Shown here piece after piece: positions 42,855-51,885 of a stretch of 64,000 nt of DNA. The position numbers and the translations under genes are program-made. Source of the stretch: Geobacteraceae bacterium. Lineage in GTDB: Bacteria > Desulfobacterota > Desulfuromonadia > Geobacterales > Geobacteraceae. The stretch covers positions 181,371 through 245,370 of the forward strand of contig WSYB01000003.1 of assembly GCA_009773645.1 (NCBI GenBank). The letters run 5' to 3'. Each line of letters begins with the position of its first letter. Position 1 is the stretch's first letter. The notes below the pieces were generated by a model. That model was given only the letters and a program-made list of their open reading frames with translations. It made no database searches and was not told the origin of the DNA.

Positions 42855-44792
42855 ATGCCCAAGCTGATAATCGACAACATCGAAGTGGAAGTCCCTGCCG
42901 GGACCACTGTGCTGGAGGCGGCGAAAAAGGTCGGGATCGTCATCCCCCACTTCTGCTACCACCCGGCGCTGGGGAGCGTCGGCGCGTGCCGCCTCTGCGC
43001 CATGAAGTTCCTGGAAGGGCCGGTGAAGGGGATACAGATGTCGTGCATGGTCCCGGCCCAGGACGGAATGGTGGTTTCCACCACCGACGACGAGGCGGCA
43101 AAGATGCGGAGCCTGGTGATCGAGTGGCTGATGACCAACCACCCCCACGACTGCCCGGTCTGCGACGAAGGTGGGGAGTGCCTTCTCCAGGACTTCACCG
43201 TGGCCGGTGGTCACGGCATCCGCCGGTACAGGGGGAAGAAGCGGACCTTCCTCAATCAGTGCCTGGGGGACTACATCGAGCACGAGATGAACCGCTGCAT
43301 CGAGTGTTACCGCTGCGTCCGCTTCTACCAGGAATTTGCCGGCGGCAGCGACCTGGGGGTGATGGGAAGCGCGGCGCGGGTCTACTTCGGCAGGTTCGAG
43401 GATGGCGCGCTCGCATCTCCCTTTTCCGGCAATCTGGTGGACATCTGCCCGACCGGGGTCTACACGGACAAGACCGCCCGCTTCCGGGCCCGCTATTGGG
43501 ATTACGATATGGCTCCCTCGGTCTGCCCCCACTGCTCCCTCGGCTGCAACACCATCCCGGCGGCCCGCTACCGGGAGCTTTTAAAGACCATGGCGAGGAG
43601 GAACGACGCGGTGAACGGCTGGTTCATCTGCGACCGGGGGAGGTTTTCCAACAGTCCGGTCAACGACCCGGAGCGGCCGCGTCATCCCATGATCGAGGGG
43701 AGGGAGGCGGGGTGGGATGAGGCGTTCGACGCCCTGCTTTTCCGCATCGGCGAGCTGTGCGAGCTCCATGGGGAGGGGAGCCTGGCGGTGGTCGGCTCGG
43801 GGCGCCTGGCTCTGGAGGGGAGCGCCCTCCTTCCGCAGCTCGCCGGGCTTCTGGGGGCGGGCTTTCTCTGCTACTTCACCGATGATGGGGCAGGTGACAG
43901 AACCGCCACGGCGGTTTCCCTGCTGAATACGGATAATGCCGCCTCGATGGCCGATGTAAGGGCAAGCGACTGCATCGCCATCGTTGACTGCGATCTCCTG
44001 GAGGAGGGGCCGATGATGCTCCTCGCTGTGCGCCAGGCGTGGCGCAACGGGGCTCCGGTCTTACTGGTGGGAGAGCACTCGCCGCTGGAACAGGCAAAGG
44101 CCGCCTCCATCGAGGCTGTACAGATCAGTTTCCTGGAAGAGGCTCCGCTGGGCTTGTTCGAGAACCCTGTGGTCATCTGCGGCACGAAAAACAGCTCTCC
44201 TGCCGCCATTGAGAAGCTCGCACGGGCCGAGGCCAGGGTCGCCTGCCTCCTCCCGGGACCCAACGCCTTCGGCGCGGCACTCCTCGCCCGGGAGCACGGG
44301 GGGACCTCCCTCGCCGCGGCAGTGGCCACCGGCAAGGTGAAGGGGATCGTTGCCGTCGAGGCGGATATCCCGGTGGAACTCCTGGAGGGGGTGGCGCTGG
44401 TCGCCGCTTTCGACTGGCTTCCGACTGAAGTGGTGAAAAAAGCCGATATCGTCCTCCCCACCACCGCCTGGACGGAGATGGACGGCACCTTTGTCAATAA
44501 CGAGGGGCGGGCGCAGCGCTTCCGCAAGGTGATGACCCCCGGCCTCCCGATCAAGGGGCTCCCGGAGCGTTACCACGCCTCAGCCGACAAGCCGGCGCCG
44601 TTCCACCCGCCAAGGGTCCACCGGAAAGAGCCGCCGGGTGGGGATCTGCGGCCGGCTTGGAGGGTGATTATGGATTTGATTGAAAGACTGGGTGGGGAGA
44701 AGACCGAGGAGCCGCTCAGCGGAAAATTGGAAGCCTTACGGGACCTCGACCCGGAAGGAGAAGGAGTTCGGATTTGGGAGATTGACGGCTAA
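42855..44792 (+). CDS. nuoG: NADH-quinone oxidoreductase subunit G
   Basis: 645 residues. N-terminal [2Fe-2S] (HFCYHPALGSVGACRLCAM), the His-coordinated cluster (HPHDCPVCDEGGEC) and [4Fe-4S] (CIECYRCVRF, DICPTGVYT) are complete. A molybdopterin-oxidoreductase-like domain follows (about 220-620), as in all NuoG, without molybdenum function. The ATG at 42855 (MPKLIIDNIEV) lacks a strong ribosome site. Its stop codon lies inside a half copy of the GGATTTAG repeat. Confidence 0.95.
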   Translation: MPKLIIDNIEVEVPAGTTVLEAAKKVGIVIPHFCYHPALGSVGACRLCAMKFLEGPVKGIQMSCMVPAQDGMVVSTTDDEAAKMRSLVIEWLMTNHPHDCPVCDEGGECLLQDFTVAGGHGIRRYRGKKRTFLNQCLGDYIEHEMNRCIECYRCVRFYQEFAGGSDLGVMGSAARVYFGRFEDGALASPFSGNLVDICPTGVYTDKTARFRARYWDYDMAPSVCPHCSLGCNTIPAARYRELLKTMARRNDAVNGWFICDRGRFSNSPVNDPERPRHPMIEGREAGWDEAFDALLFRIGELCELHGEGSLAVVGSGRLALEGSALLPQLAGLLGAGFLCYFTDDGAGDRTATAVSLLNTDNAASMADVRASDCIAIVDCDLLEEGPMMLLAVRQAWRNGAPVLLVGEHSPLEQAKAASIEAVQISFLEEAPLGLFENPVVICGTKNSSPAAIEKLARAEARVACLLPGPNAFGAALLAREHGGTSLAAAVATGKVKGIVAVEADIPVELLEGVALVAAFDWLPTEVVKKADIVLPTTAWTEMDGTFVNNEGRAQRFRKVMTPGLPIKGLPERYHASADKPAPFHPPRVHRKEPPGGDLRPAWRVIMDLIERLGGEKTEEPLSGKLEALRDLDPEGEGVRIWEIDG

Positions 44793-44824
44793 ATCCCTCC
44801 CGACCTCCCTTTACGAAAGGGGGA
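44790..44824 (+). repeat. Half copy of the GGGGGATTTAG palindrome at the nuoG stop
   Basis: TAAATCCCTCCCGACCTCC then CTTTACGAAAGGGGG, matching the right half of the repeat at 7103-7186. The nuoG stop TAA is the first three bases. Confidence 0.7.
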
Positions 44825-44854
44825 AGGAGAAAGGCAAAGGCCGGAATAAAAGCA

Positions 44855-45844
44855 ATGAGCAACGCCACCCTCGACATAATCCTCCTCCTGGCCAAGATCG
44901 CCTTGGTCTTCTTCGTCATCCTGACCATGGCCGCCTACCTGGTCCTGGCCGAGCGGCGGATACTGGCCTGGATCCAGGATCGGAAGGGACCGAACCGCGT
45001 GGGTCCCCAGGGGCTTTTGCAGCCCCTGGCCGATGTGATCAAGATGCTGACCAAGGAAGACGTGCGGCCGGCAGGGGCGGACAAGTGGCTCTTCTACCTG
45101 GCGCCGGCCATGGCCGCGATCCCGGCTATTCTGACCTTTGCCGTGATTCCGTTCGGCGCGCCGGTTATCCTGTTCGGCCGCGAACTCCCGTTAGTGATTT
45201 CCGACCTGAATGTGGGGCTCCTCTTTTTTATGGCCCTCTCCTCTATCGCGGTCTATGGAGTTGCGATCGGAGGATGGGCCTCCAACTCCAAATATGCCCT
45301 GTTGGGGAGCATCCGGGGGCTCGCCCAGCTTATCTCCTATGAGCTTTCCATGGGGCTGTCGCTGGTGCCGGCGGTGATGCTCTCCCGCTCTTTCCGTCTC
45401 TCGGACATAGTGAACGCCCAGGCGCACGTCCCCTTCATCGTCTATCAGCCGCTCGCCTTCATAATCTTCCTCATCAGCATCGCGGCGGAGTGCAAAAGGA
45501 TTCCGTTCGATCTTCCGGAGGCCGAGGGGGAGCTGGTCGCCGGGTTTCACACCGAGTATTCCGGGATGCGCTTCGGCCTCTTCTTCGTCGGGGAATACAT
45601 CAACGTCATCGTTCTGGGGGGGCTGGCGGCCTCCTTTTTTCTCGGGGGGTGGCACGGCCCCTGGTTGCCGGCGCCGGTCTGGTTTATCGTCAAGGTGCTT
45701 GCATTTGCAGTTTTTTTCATCTGGATGCGGGGGACCCTCCCAAGGCTCAGATACGACCAATTGATGCATTTCGGATGGAAAGTGTTGACTCCCTTAGCCT
45801 TGATTAATATACTAGTCACCGGTTGGTGGTTGATGCTCCGTTGA
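44855..45844 (+). CDS. nuoH: NADH-quinone oxidoreductase subunit H
   Basis: 329 residues, about eight membrane helices. It forms part of the quinone chamber: signatures [27 protein letters not shown], and [14 protein letters not shown]. Its C-terminus continues [18 protein letters not shown], a conserved loop. Confidence 0.95.
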   Translation: MSNATLDIILLLAKIALVFFVILTMAAYLVLAERRILAWIQDRKGPNRVGPQGLLQPLADVIKMLTKEDVRPAGADKWLFYLAPAMAAIPAILTFAVIPFGAPVILFGRELPLVISDLNVGLLFFMALSSIAVYGVAIGGWASNSKYALLGSIRGLAQLISYELSMGLSLVPAVMLSRSFRLSDIVNAQAHVPFIVYQPLAFIIFLISIAAECKRIPFDLPEAEGELVAGFHTEYSGMRFGLFFVGEYINVIVLGGLAASFFLGGWHGPWLPAPVWFIVKVLAFAVFFIWMRGTLPRLRYDQLMHFGWKVLTPLALINILVTGWWLMLR

Positions 45845-45895
45845 ACCGTTTCATCACATCTCTCATGACACTCGTCAAGAAAGGAGAAAGGGCCG

Positions 45896-46369
45896 ATGGA
45901 AACTGTAACAAGGACAGGCAGCATGATCAGAAAGGGGGAATGGATGATGCAGAATGTAAACGCGAAGGACAGGCACGGACATACTCCTCTTATCGAAGCG
46001 GCAAAGGAGGGGGACATTGAAGCGGTTAAGAACCTGCTCCACCGTGGGGCCGAGGTGGATGCACGGAGCGACAAAGGTAAGACGGCCCTCCATTATGCAG
46101 CGACCTATGGCCATGTGGAGGCGGTGAAGCTTCTCCTGGAACATGGTGCGACGGTGGACGCACGAGACCGCGACGGGCATACCCCTCTGATGTTTGCCGC
46201 GATTTACGGATGTAATCACACTATCCAGGCCCTTATCAACGGCGGAGCCGATCCCCGTGCAAAAACTCTGGTGGGTAACACTGCCATGATCTATGCTGAA
46301 AATAACAATCATCCAATCGCCCTTGCCCTGCTGAAAAAAGCCCAGCGTACGAAAGAAGCAACAGCCTGA
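45896..46369 (+). CDS. Ankyrin repeat protein
   Basis: 157 residues with about four ankyrin repeats (e.g. GHTPLIEAAKEGDIEAVKNL, KTALHYAATYGHVEAVKLLL, GHTPLMFAAIYG). No signal peptide. A AAGGAG site precedes ATG 45896. Binds a protein partner; which one is unknown. It interrupts nuoH-nuoI and ends in a stem-loop. Confidence 0.9.
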   Translation: METVTRTGSMIRKGEWMMQNVNAKDRHGHTPLIEAAKEGDIEAVKNLLHRGAEVDARSDKGKTALHYAATYGHVEAVKLLLEHGATVDARDRDGHTPLMFAAIYGCNHTIQALINGGADPRAKTLVGNTAMIYAENNNHPIALALLKKAQRTKEATA

Positions 46370-46388
46370 ATTGACATCAGCCCTGTGC

Positions 46389-46420
46389 AGCCGGGAGGAA
46401 TTTTTTCCCACCTCCCGGCT
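46389..46420 (+). terminator. Stem-loop after the ankyrin gene
   Basis: AGCCGGGAGG pairs with CCTCCCGGCT around a T-rich 12-base loop. There is no T-run after the stem, so it may only attenuate or protect mRNA. Confidence 0.45.
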
Positions 46421-46428
46421 CCATTCCC

Positions 46429-46455
46429 TTTACGAACCCGACAGTGTGGTATAAT
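46429..46455 (+). promoter_or_regulatory. Possible internal promoter before nuoI
   Basis: A perfect TATAAT at 46450-46455 with a weak TTTACG 15 bases upstream. Could give independent expression of nuoI-N. Confidence 0.3.
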
Positions 46456-46458
46456 TGC

Positions 46459-46485
46459 AGGGGTCTCCCATGTGGTGGCCCCTAC
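46459..46485 (+). repeat. GGGGTCTCCCATGTGGTGGCCCC palindrome
   Basis: AGGGGTCTCCCATG with GTGGTGGCCCCTAC: a short imperfect palindrome of the same style as 40746-40804. Confidence 0.55.
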
Positions 46486-46506
46486 ATCATATGTCGCCTG
46501 GGAACT

Positions 46507-47037
46507 ATGCCTTTACTGACCGACACAAAAGCCCTGCTGCTCGGCTTCTGGACCACCTGGAAGCATATCTTCAGACGCCCTGTTACAATCGAGTATCCGG
46601 ATGAAAAGCGGGTTCCCTATCCCCGCTTCCGCGCGCGCATTGTGCTGACCCGCGATCCGGACGGGGGGGAGCGTTGCGTCGCCTGCTATCTCTGTTCCGC
46701 AGCCTGTCCGGTGGACTGCATCTCCATGCAGGCTGCGGAAACGGATAACGGCCGCCGTTTTGCTGCGTGGTTCCGCATTAACTTTTCCCGCTGCATCTTC
46801 TGCGGCCTTTGCGCCGAGGCCTGTCCGACCATGGCGATCCAGATGACCCCGGATTACGAGATCTGCAAAAGGGAGATCATGGATCTCGTGTACGAGAAGG
46901 AAGACCTGTTGATTTCCGGCTGCGGCAAGGACCCGGAGTATAACTTCTACCGTCATGCAGGGATCGGAGTGGTCAACCGGCGCGGCGGGAATCCGGACGA
47001 GGAGCCGCCGGTGGACCCGCGCAGTTTGATGCCGTAA
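46507..47037 (+). CDS. nuoI: NADH-quinone oxidoreductase subunit I
   Basis: 176 residues. Two [4Fe-4S] clusters (N6a/b): [15 protein letters not shown] and [15 protein letters not shown]. It carries electrons from NuoG to NuoB. The ATG at 46507 gives the normal length; the frame is open further upstream. Confidence 0.95.
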   Translation: MPLLTDTKALLLGFWTTWKHIFRRPVTIEYPDEKRVPYPRFRARIVLTRDPDGGERCVACYLCSAACPVDCISMQAAETDNGRRFAAWFRINFSRCIFCGLCAEACPTMAIQMTPDYEICKREIMDLVYEKEDLLISGCGKDPEYNFYRHAGIGVVNRRGGNPDEEPPVDPRSLMP

Positions 47038-47044
47038 CGCATTT

Positions 47045-47098
47045 GTAGGGGCGGCCCTATGTGGCCGCCCAAGGGCAACCACATGGGGTTGCCCCTAC
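47045..47098 (+). repeat. GGGGCGGCC / GGGCAACC palindrome pair
   Basis: GTAGGGGCGGCCCTATGTGG and GGGCAACCACATGGGG then TTGCCCCTAC: the same two words as at 40746-40804 in the opposite order. It fills the nuoI-nuoJ gap. Confidence 0.75.
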
Positions 47099-47109
47099 AG
47101 AGAAAAATA

Positions 47110-47610
47110 ATGGAACAAATTATCTTCTACATACTCGCCGCGGCGACGGTGATCGCGACTGTCTTTTCCATCACGGAAAGGCATGCGGTGCATGCCATCG
47201 TCTACCTGGTCACCTCCTTCTTCGCCCTGGCGGTGATCTTTTACCTTCTCGGCGCGCCGCTCGTGGCGGTTTTCGAGGTGATCATCTACGCGGGTGCCAT
47301 CATGGTGCTTTTCATGTTCGTCATCATGATGCTCGATCTGGGTCACCCGGAAAAGGTGGGGACCCCCGGCATCCGCGACTGGTGGCCCGCGCTGGTCCTC
47401 GCCGGGGTAGTTTTCGCCGCCATAGTCACCATTGTTGCTGCCGCCACAGGTTCTCCCGCGGCTGGTCAGGCCATCGGCGTCAGGGAATTTGCCCTCGTCC
47501 TCTTCCAGAGGTATGGAGTAGCGATCGAGATTATTTCCATGCAGCTTTTGTTCGCCCTCGTGGGGGCGTTGTATCTGGGAAGGCGGCAGGGAAAAGGTGA
47601 GAAGCCTTAA
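47110..47610 (+). CDS. nuoJ: NADH-quinone oxidoreductase subunit J
   Basis: 166 residues, five membrane helices. Signature GAIMVLFMFVIMML. Part of the proton-pumping membrane arm. The ATG at 47110 is preceded by AGAGAAAA; the frame runs into the upstream repeat, so the longer start is rejected. Confidence 0.93.
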   Translation: MEQIIFYILAAATVIATVFSITERHAVHAIVYLVTSFFALAVIFYLLGAPLVAVFEVIIYAGAIMVLFMFVIMMLDLGHPEKVGTPGIRDWWPALVLAGVVFAAIVTIVAAATGSPAAGQAIGVREFALVLFQRYGVAIEIISMQLLFALVGALYLGRRQGKGEKP

Positions 47611-47655
47611 AATGCCCTGACGGTTCCCGATTCCCGAATCACGAAAGAACACCGT

Positions 47656-47964
47656 ATGATAGTTCCTTTGCTGCATGTGCTCATCCTGGCCGGCATCCTC
47701 TTTGTCCTGGGGCTGGTCTGCGTTCTGGTCTGGCGCGCCAACATCATCATGATGCTGATCGGCATCGAGATCATGCTTAATGCGGCCATGCTTGCCTTTG
47801 TGGGAGGAGCGAACCGGTGGGGCGCCGCTGACGGACAGGTGTTCGCCCTGATGATCATAGCCATGACCTCCGCCGAGGTCTCGCTGGCGCTGGCCCTGGT
47901 GGTCTATCTGCACAGGCGGAAGAAGACGGTGAATGCGGATGAGTTCAACACTATGAGCGGCTAA
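47656..47964 (+). CDS. nuoK: NADH-quinone oxidoreductase subunit K
   Basis: 102 residues, three helices, with the conserved glutamates in MLIGIEIMLNAAML and TSAEVSLALALVVYLHR. Proton path of the membrane arm. Confidence 0.95.
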   Translation: MIVPLLHVLILAGILFVLGLVCVLVWRANIIMMLIGIEIMLNAAMLAFVGGANRWGAADGQVFALMIIAMTSAEVSLALALVVYLHRRKKTVNADEFNTMSG

Positions 47965-48030
47965 TGGCGTAAGGCAAAGGGCTAAAGGTCATCAGGTTTT
48001 CTTTAGCCTTTAGCCCTTCGCCCTTTGCCC
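47965..48030 (+). repeat. GGCAAAGGGCTAAAGG inverted repeat
   Basis: GGCAAAGGGCTAAAGG (47973-47988) pairs with CCTTTAGCCC and CCCTTTGCC (48008-48030). Fills the nuoK-nuoL gap. Confidence 0.7.
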
Positions 48031-48047
48031 GGTAAATCTTGATCACC

Positions 48048-49964
48048 ATGAAACTCTACCTCACACTCATACTCCTCCTCCCCCTCCTCGGGGGGGTGAT
48101 AAACGCCGTAGCCGGCATGCGCCTTCCGCGCAGGCTTGCCGAATGGCTTGCGTGCGGGGCGGTCGCGGGCTCATTCGCCTGTGCGCTGGCCGCCTTTGTT
48201 ACCTACCGCTCCCCGGTCACGGTGGAACTCTTCCGCTGGCTCTCCGCCTTCGACTTCCAGGCGCCGGTCACCCTTTACTACGACCCCCTCTCGGCTGTGA
48301 TGTGTCTCATGGTCACCTTTGTTTCGGGCCTCATCCACATCTATTCGGTTGCCTACATGGCGGGGGAGGAAGAGTACGCCCGCTTCTTTTCCCTCTTGAA
48401 CCTCTTCGTCTTTGCCATGCTGACCCTCGTGCTGGCGGAGAACCTGCCGCTCCTCTACCTGGGGTGGGAGGGGGTCGGCTTCTGCTCCTACGCCTTGATC
48501 GGCTACTGGTACCGGGATGAGAAGAACGCCACCGCCGGACGCAAGGCCTTCATCGTGACGCGGATCGGGGACGTCGCCTTCGGCATTGCCGTCATCTGGA
48601 TGTTCCAGCTCTTCGGCACGATTTCCATCACCGGGATAAACGGCATGGGATTCCTCATGCCGGGGGGGGTGATCACCTTCCTGGGAATTCTTCTCCTCAT
48701 GGGTGCCATGGGGAAATCGGCCCAGATGCCGCTCATGGTCTGGCTCCCCGACGCCATGGCAGGCCCTACCCCGGTCTCGGCGCTCATCCATGCCGCCACC
48801 ATGGTCACCGCCGGGGTCTATCTCCTCGCCCGGATGTTTCCCCTGATCGGCTCGTCGGGCACGGCCCTCGCCGCCATTGCCGTCACCGGGGGGGTGACCG
48901 CCTTCTATGCCGCCACCTGCGCCCTCGCCCAGCGTGACCTGAAGCGGGTCCTCGCCTATTCAACCATCAGCCAGATCGGCTACATGGTGCTCGGTGTGGG
49001 GGCGGGCGCCATCACGGCGGCCACCTTCCACCTCCTGGTGCACGCCTTCTTCAAGGCCCTCCTCTTCCTCGGGGCAGGGTGCGTCATCGCCGCCATGCAT
49101 CATGAACAGGACATATTCAGGATGGGGGGGCTGGGGAGGCGCCTGCCGCTCACCTTCTGGCCATTTGTGGCCGGGGGGGCCTGCCTGGCGGGGTTGCCGC
49201 TCACCGGCGGCTTTTTCAGCAAGGACGGAATCCTTACGGCGGTCTGGCTGAAGGGGGGGGCTCTCTACGGCGGGCTCTATCTCCTCGGGCTTCTGACCGC
49301 CATCCTGACGGCGGTCTATACCTTTCGGCTCATCTATCTGGTCTTCGGGGGGGCCTCTCCTGCATTTCCCCCTCCCTTGATGGGAGGGGGCGAGGGGGAG
49401 GGTGAAGGGGTTGCCAAGGTCCCCCGCCTCATGGAGGCAATCCTTTTCCCCCTGGCCCTGCTCGGCCTCTTTGGGGGGCTCTTCAACATCTCCGCGTATC
49501 TCGGAAAGGGGTGGCTCGGCGGGTTCCTGGCGCCGCTCTCCGGTGCCGGGGAGGAGGCTCCCCATGCCACGGAGATGCTTCTCCAGGGGATTGCCGCACT
49601 CCTTGCCATTGTCGGGGTTGCGATCGCCCATCTCTGCTACGGGGGGGAGAGGCGGCTTGCGCGGGTCGAAGCGGCAGCCGAGCCGCCGTCGGGGGTGGTC
49701 GCGTTTTTCCTGAACGGCTGGTATTTCGACGCGCTTTACCGCTTCCTCTTCATCCGTCCATTTGAGACGCTCTCCCGCGTATTGTGGGAGCGGATTGATG
49801 AAGGGGTGATCGACGACTCCCTCGACCGGCTCGCCTCCTTCTTCGGCTGGTCCGGAAAGGGTCTCGGGCGCTGGACGAGCGGGCGGGTGTCGGTCTACAT
49901 CCTCAGCTTCGCCGCCGGAGCAGCCTTGATCATAGTTTACTTTGCATGGGTGGTGAGGGGGTGA
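48048..49964 (+). CDS. nuoL: NADH-quinone oxidoreductase subunit L
   Basis: 638 residues, about 16 helices, antiporter-like. Signatures LPLLYLGWEGVGFCSYALIG, MPLMVWLPDAMAGPTPVSA, and LHAATMVTAG in the loop with the lysine pair. A G/P-rich insert (AFPPPLMGGGEGEGEG, about residues 440-455) is encoded by a palindromic C/G tract at 49366-49404 that is unlike the rest and sits in a loop. The C-terminal lateral helix is present. ATG 48048 preferred over TTG 48039. Confidence 0.95.
   Translation: MKLYLTLILLLPLLGGVINAVAGMRLPRRLAEWLACGAVAGSFACALAAFVTYRSPVTVELFRWLSAFDFQAPVTLYYDPLSAVMCLMVTFVSGLIHIYSVAYMAGEEEYARFFSLLNLFVFAMLTLVLAENLPLLYLGWEGVGFCSYALIGYWYRDEKNATAGRKAFIVTRIGDVAFGIAVIWMFQLFGTISITGINGMGFLMPGGVITFLGILLLMGAMGKSAQMPLMVWLPDAMAGPTPVSALIHAATMVTAGVYLLARMFPLIGSSGTALAAIAVTGGVTAFYAATCALAQRDLKRVLAYSTISQIGYMVLGVGAGAITAATFHLLVHAFFKALLFLGAGCVIAAMHHEQDIFRMGGLGRRLPLTFWPFVAGGACLAGLPLTGGFFSKDGILTAVWLKGGALYGGLYLLGLLTAILTAVYTFRLIYLVFGGASPAFPPPLMGGGEGEGEGVAKVPRLMEAILFPLALLGLFGGLFNISAYLGKGWLGGFLAPLSGAGEEAPHATEMLLQGIAALLAIVGVAIAHLCYGGERRLARVEAAAEPPSGVVAFFLNGWYFDALYRFLFIRPFETLSRVLWERIDEGVIDDSLDRLASFFGWSGKGLGRWTSGRVSVYILSFAAGAALIIVYFAWVVRG
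49366..49404 (+). repeat. In-frame palindromic insertion within nuoL
   Basis: TTCCCCCTCCCTTGATGGG then AGGGGGCGAGGGGGAGGG: an imperfect palindrome that adds a G/E-rich segment to the protein without breaking the frame. Confidence 0.55.
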
Positions 49965-50057
49965 AAATCCCGACAAGATGTCGATCCTGCCGGGCTAGAT
50001 ATATTAGATTACCAAATGCGATCTTAAACTTGAGTTCCTTACCATATTGGAGGGAAG

Positions 50058-50594
50058 ATGGAAGTGCTTGTGCCAAAAGAAGTGATTGAAAACAAAATCC
50101 TTCTTGTTCGCGGCCAGAAGGTTATGCTGGACGAAGACCTGGCTGAGCTTTACGGGGTAGAGATCAGGGTTTTGAACCAGGCTGTGAAACGAAATCTTAA
50201 GCGATTCCCGGCTGATTTCATGTTCCAGCTGACGCAGGAAGAACATACCGAGTTCATTTCTTTAAGGTCACAAATTGTGATCTTAAAAAGGGGACGCGGG
50301 CAGCACCGGAAATACTTCCCGTATGCCTTCACCGAACAGGGGGTGGCGATGCTTTCCAGTGTACTCAACAGTGAGCGGGCCATCGAAGTGAACATTCAGA
50401 TCATTCGGGCTTTTGTCAAACTTCGGGAGATGCTTGCTTCGCACAAGGATTTGGCGCGGAAGCTGGAGGAGCTTGAAATGAAATACAATAACCAGTTCAA
50501 AATTGTTTTTGATGCCATCCGGCAGCTTATGACGCCTCCTGAGCCGAAGAAGCAGAAGATTGGGTTTCAGGGGAAGAATGAAGGAGTTAACTGA
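50058..50594 (+). CDS. ORF6N domain protein
   Basis: 178 residues. The N-terminal ORF6N domain ([20 protein letters not shown] ... [13 protein letters not shown]) is followed by [20 protein letters not shown] and a coiled coil ([18 protein letters not shown]). Phage- and plasmid-related DNA-binding family, often with an abortive-infection flavour. Between nuoL and nuoM; GGAGGG site before the ATG. 50595-50740 holds only short out-of-frame fragments of another gene (e.g. KELKRKIMRELRKN). Confidence 0.88.
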   Translation: MEVLVPKEVIENKILLVRGQKVMLDEDLAELYGVEIRVLNQAVKRNLKRFPADFMFQLTQEEHTEFISLRSQIVILKRGRGQHRKYFPYAFTEQGVAMLSSVLNSERAIEVNIQIIRAFVKLREMLASHKDLARKLEELEMKYNNQFKIVFDAIRQLMTPPEPKKQKIGFQGKNEGVN

Positions 50595-50748
50595 AAATAA
50601 GACGCAGGAGCGACGTCTTTGTTGCGATTGTTGTTGCGAGAAGCCGTTTACTGGATCACCAATATCTCTTACAGCTTGTTAGAGAAGCGGCGAGCGCCGG
50701 AAGGCCAAGGAGTTGAAGCGGAAGATCATGCGGGAGTTGAGGAAGAAT

Positions 50749-50831
50749 GTAGGGATACCCCTCGCGGATATCCAAATGCAACGTAAAGCCGGACGATATG
50801 AGGAGAGGGCACCCGCAAGGGGCGCCCCTAC
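50749..50831 (+). repeat. REP cluster 2 left (CCCGCAAGGGG family)
   Basis: GTAGGGATACCCCTCGCGG then GGCACCCGCAAGGGGCGCCCC: two palindromic units immediately before the second RAYT gene, probably one REPIN. Confidence 0.7.
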
Positions 50832-50836
50832 AATTA

Positions 50837-51421
50837 ATGACATACAATCCCGCAATTCATCATCGCCGTTCAATTCGCCTGAAGGAGTATGATTATGCAC
50901 TGAGCGGCGCATATTTTGTGACCATATGCACGTTCAACCGGGAATGCTATTTCATGCAATTTCCCCAATTGATGGAAATCGTTGATGAGGAATGGAGAAG
51001 GATTTCAAAACGTTTCCACATGGCATTTACGGATGAATACGTTATTATGCCGAACCATTTCCATGGAATCGTAATTATTAATAATGAGATGGAATGCCGG
51101 CAAGGAGGATACCCGCAAGGGGTATCCCTACAAAATGTCACGGATATCATAAATGGGAAACCGAATCTAGGAACCATTGTCGGTTCATTCAAATCACTGT
51201 GCGTCAATGCATGGCTGAAGGTCATTACGTCTCGAAACAACAACGCCAGAGGAAAATTCTGGCAGAGCAATTACTACGAACACATTATTCGCAGCGAAGA
51301 CGAATTAAACCGCATCCGCAATTACATTATCGACAATCCGTTAAAATGGGAATCGGACCGGGAGAATCCCGTGAATCAGAACCGCCCTGGTACGAAACAG
51401 GCTGAAGAATGGATGGTTTGA
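50837..51421 (+). CDS. REP-associated tyrosine transposase 2 (RAYT)
   Basis: 194 residues. The HUH motif is in MPNHFHGIVIIN and the tyrosine motif in RIRNYIIDNPLKW. Distinct in sequence from the RAYT at 36529, and flanked by a different palindrome (CCCGCAAGGGG). One unit of that palindrome lies inside its own coding region at 51107-51130, translated as GGYPQGVSLQ. The ATG at 50837 starts just after the repeat. Confidence 0.9.
   Translation: MTYNPAIHHRRSIRLKEYDYALSGAYFVTICTFNRECYFMQFPQLMEIVDEEWRRISKRFHMAFTDEYVIMPNHFHGIVIINNEMECRQGGYPQGVSLQNVTDIINGKPNLGTIVGSFKSLCVNAWLKVITSRNNNARGKFWQSNYYEHIIRSEDELNRIRNYIIDNPLKWESDRENPVNQNRPGTKQAEEWMV
51107..51130 (+). repeat. REP unit inside the RAYT 2 gene
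   Basis: GGATACCCGCAAGGGGTATCC followed by CTAC: a perfect 8-bp stem with a GCAA loop, in frame with the transposase. Confidence 0.75.
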
Positions 51422-51422
51422 T

Positions 51423-51449
51423 GTAGGGGTGCCCCTTGCGGGTACCCGG
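51423..51449 (+). repeat. REP cluster 2 right
   Basis: GTAGGGGTGCCCCTTGCGGG followed by TACCC: the inverse of the unit at 50806-50831, immediately after the RAYT 2 stop. Confidence 0.7.
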
Positions 51450-51486
51450 ATACACCGGGATTCGGGGTAGTGAAGGAAGACAGCAA

Positions 51487-51741
51487 ATGAAAAAAATATT
51501 GGAAGGTGAAGCCCTTGAGCAACGTGCCCGTGAACTTGGTGTCGATATTCAAGGAGGCCCGGTTACTCAAAGCATATCTGGACGGCATAAGCGTGCCGAT
51601 GATCATGAGCTTCAGAAACGGGTTATTGAAGCGGAGCGTTCAATTAGAGAATCCAAACTGTGGTTGCTAGCTCTTGTTTCAGCGATTGCTTCTGTAATGA
51701 GCGCTTTGACTGCTCTACTGGTTGTCTTTTCCAAAAAATAA
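51487..51741 (+). CDS. Small single-helix membrane protein
   Basis: 84 residues. A charged N-terminal half (coiled-coil-like, ELQKRVIEAERSIRES) and a C-terminal membrane helix (LWLLALVSAIASVMSALTAL). Unknown function. 51742-51885 has only a short open tail (NAFITLVHGLKKRGELDERF) without a start. Confidence 0.55.
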   Translation: MKKILEGEALEQRARELGVDIQGGPVTQSISGRHKRADDHELQKRVIEAERSIRESKLWLLALVSAIASVMSALTALLVVFSKK

Positions 51742-51885
51742 ACAGCGGACAGATAACATATCACAAATAGGAGGCAAGAAGCCAATGCCTTCATCACGCT
51801 GGTGCACGGTTTGAAGAAGAGAGGCGAACTGGATGAGAGATTCAGGGACCTGCCGACCTCATAACGGAATTGCCGTGGGAAACCG

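Noticed and set aside
50595..50740. Helical gene remnant after the ORF6N gene
   Set aside because: Only short pieces in different frames with stops; cannot be reconstructed with confidence.
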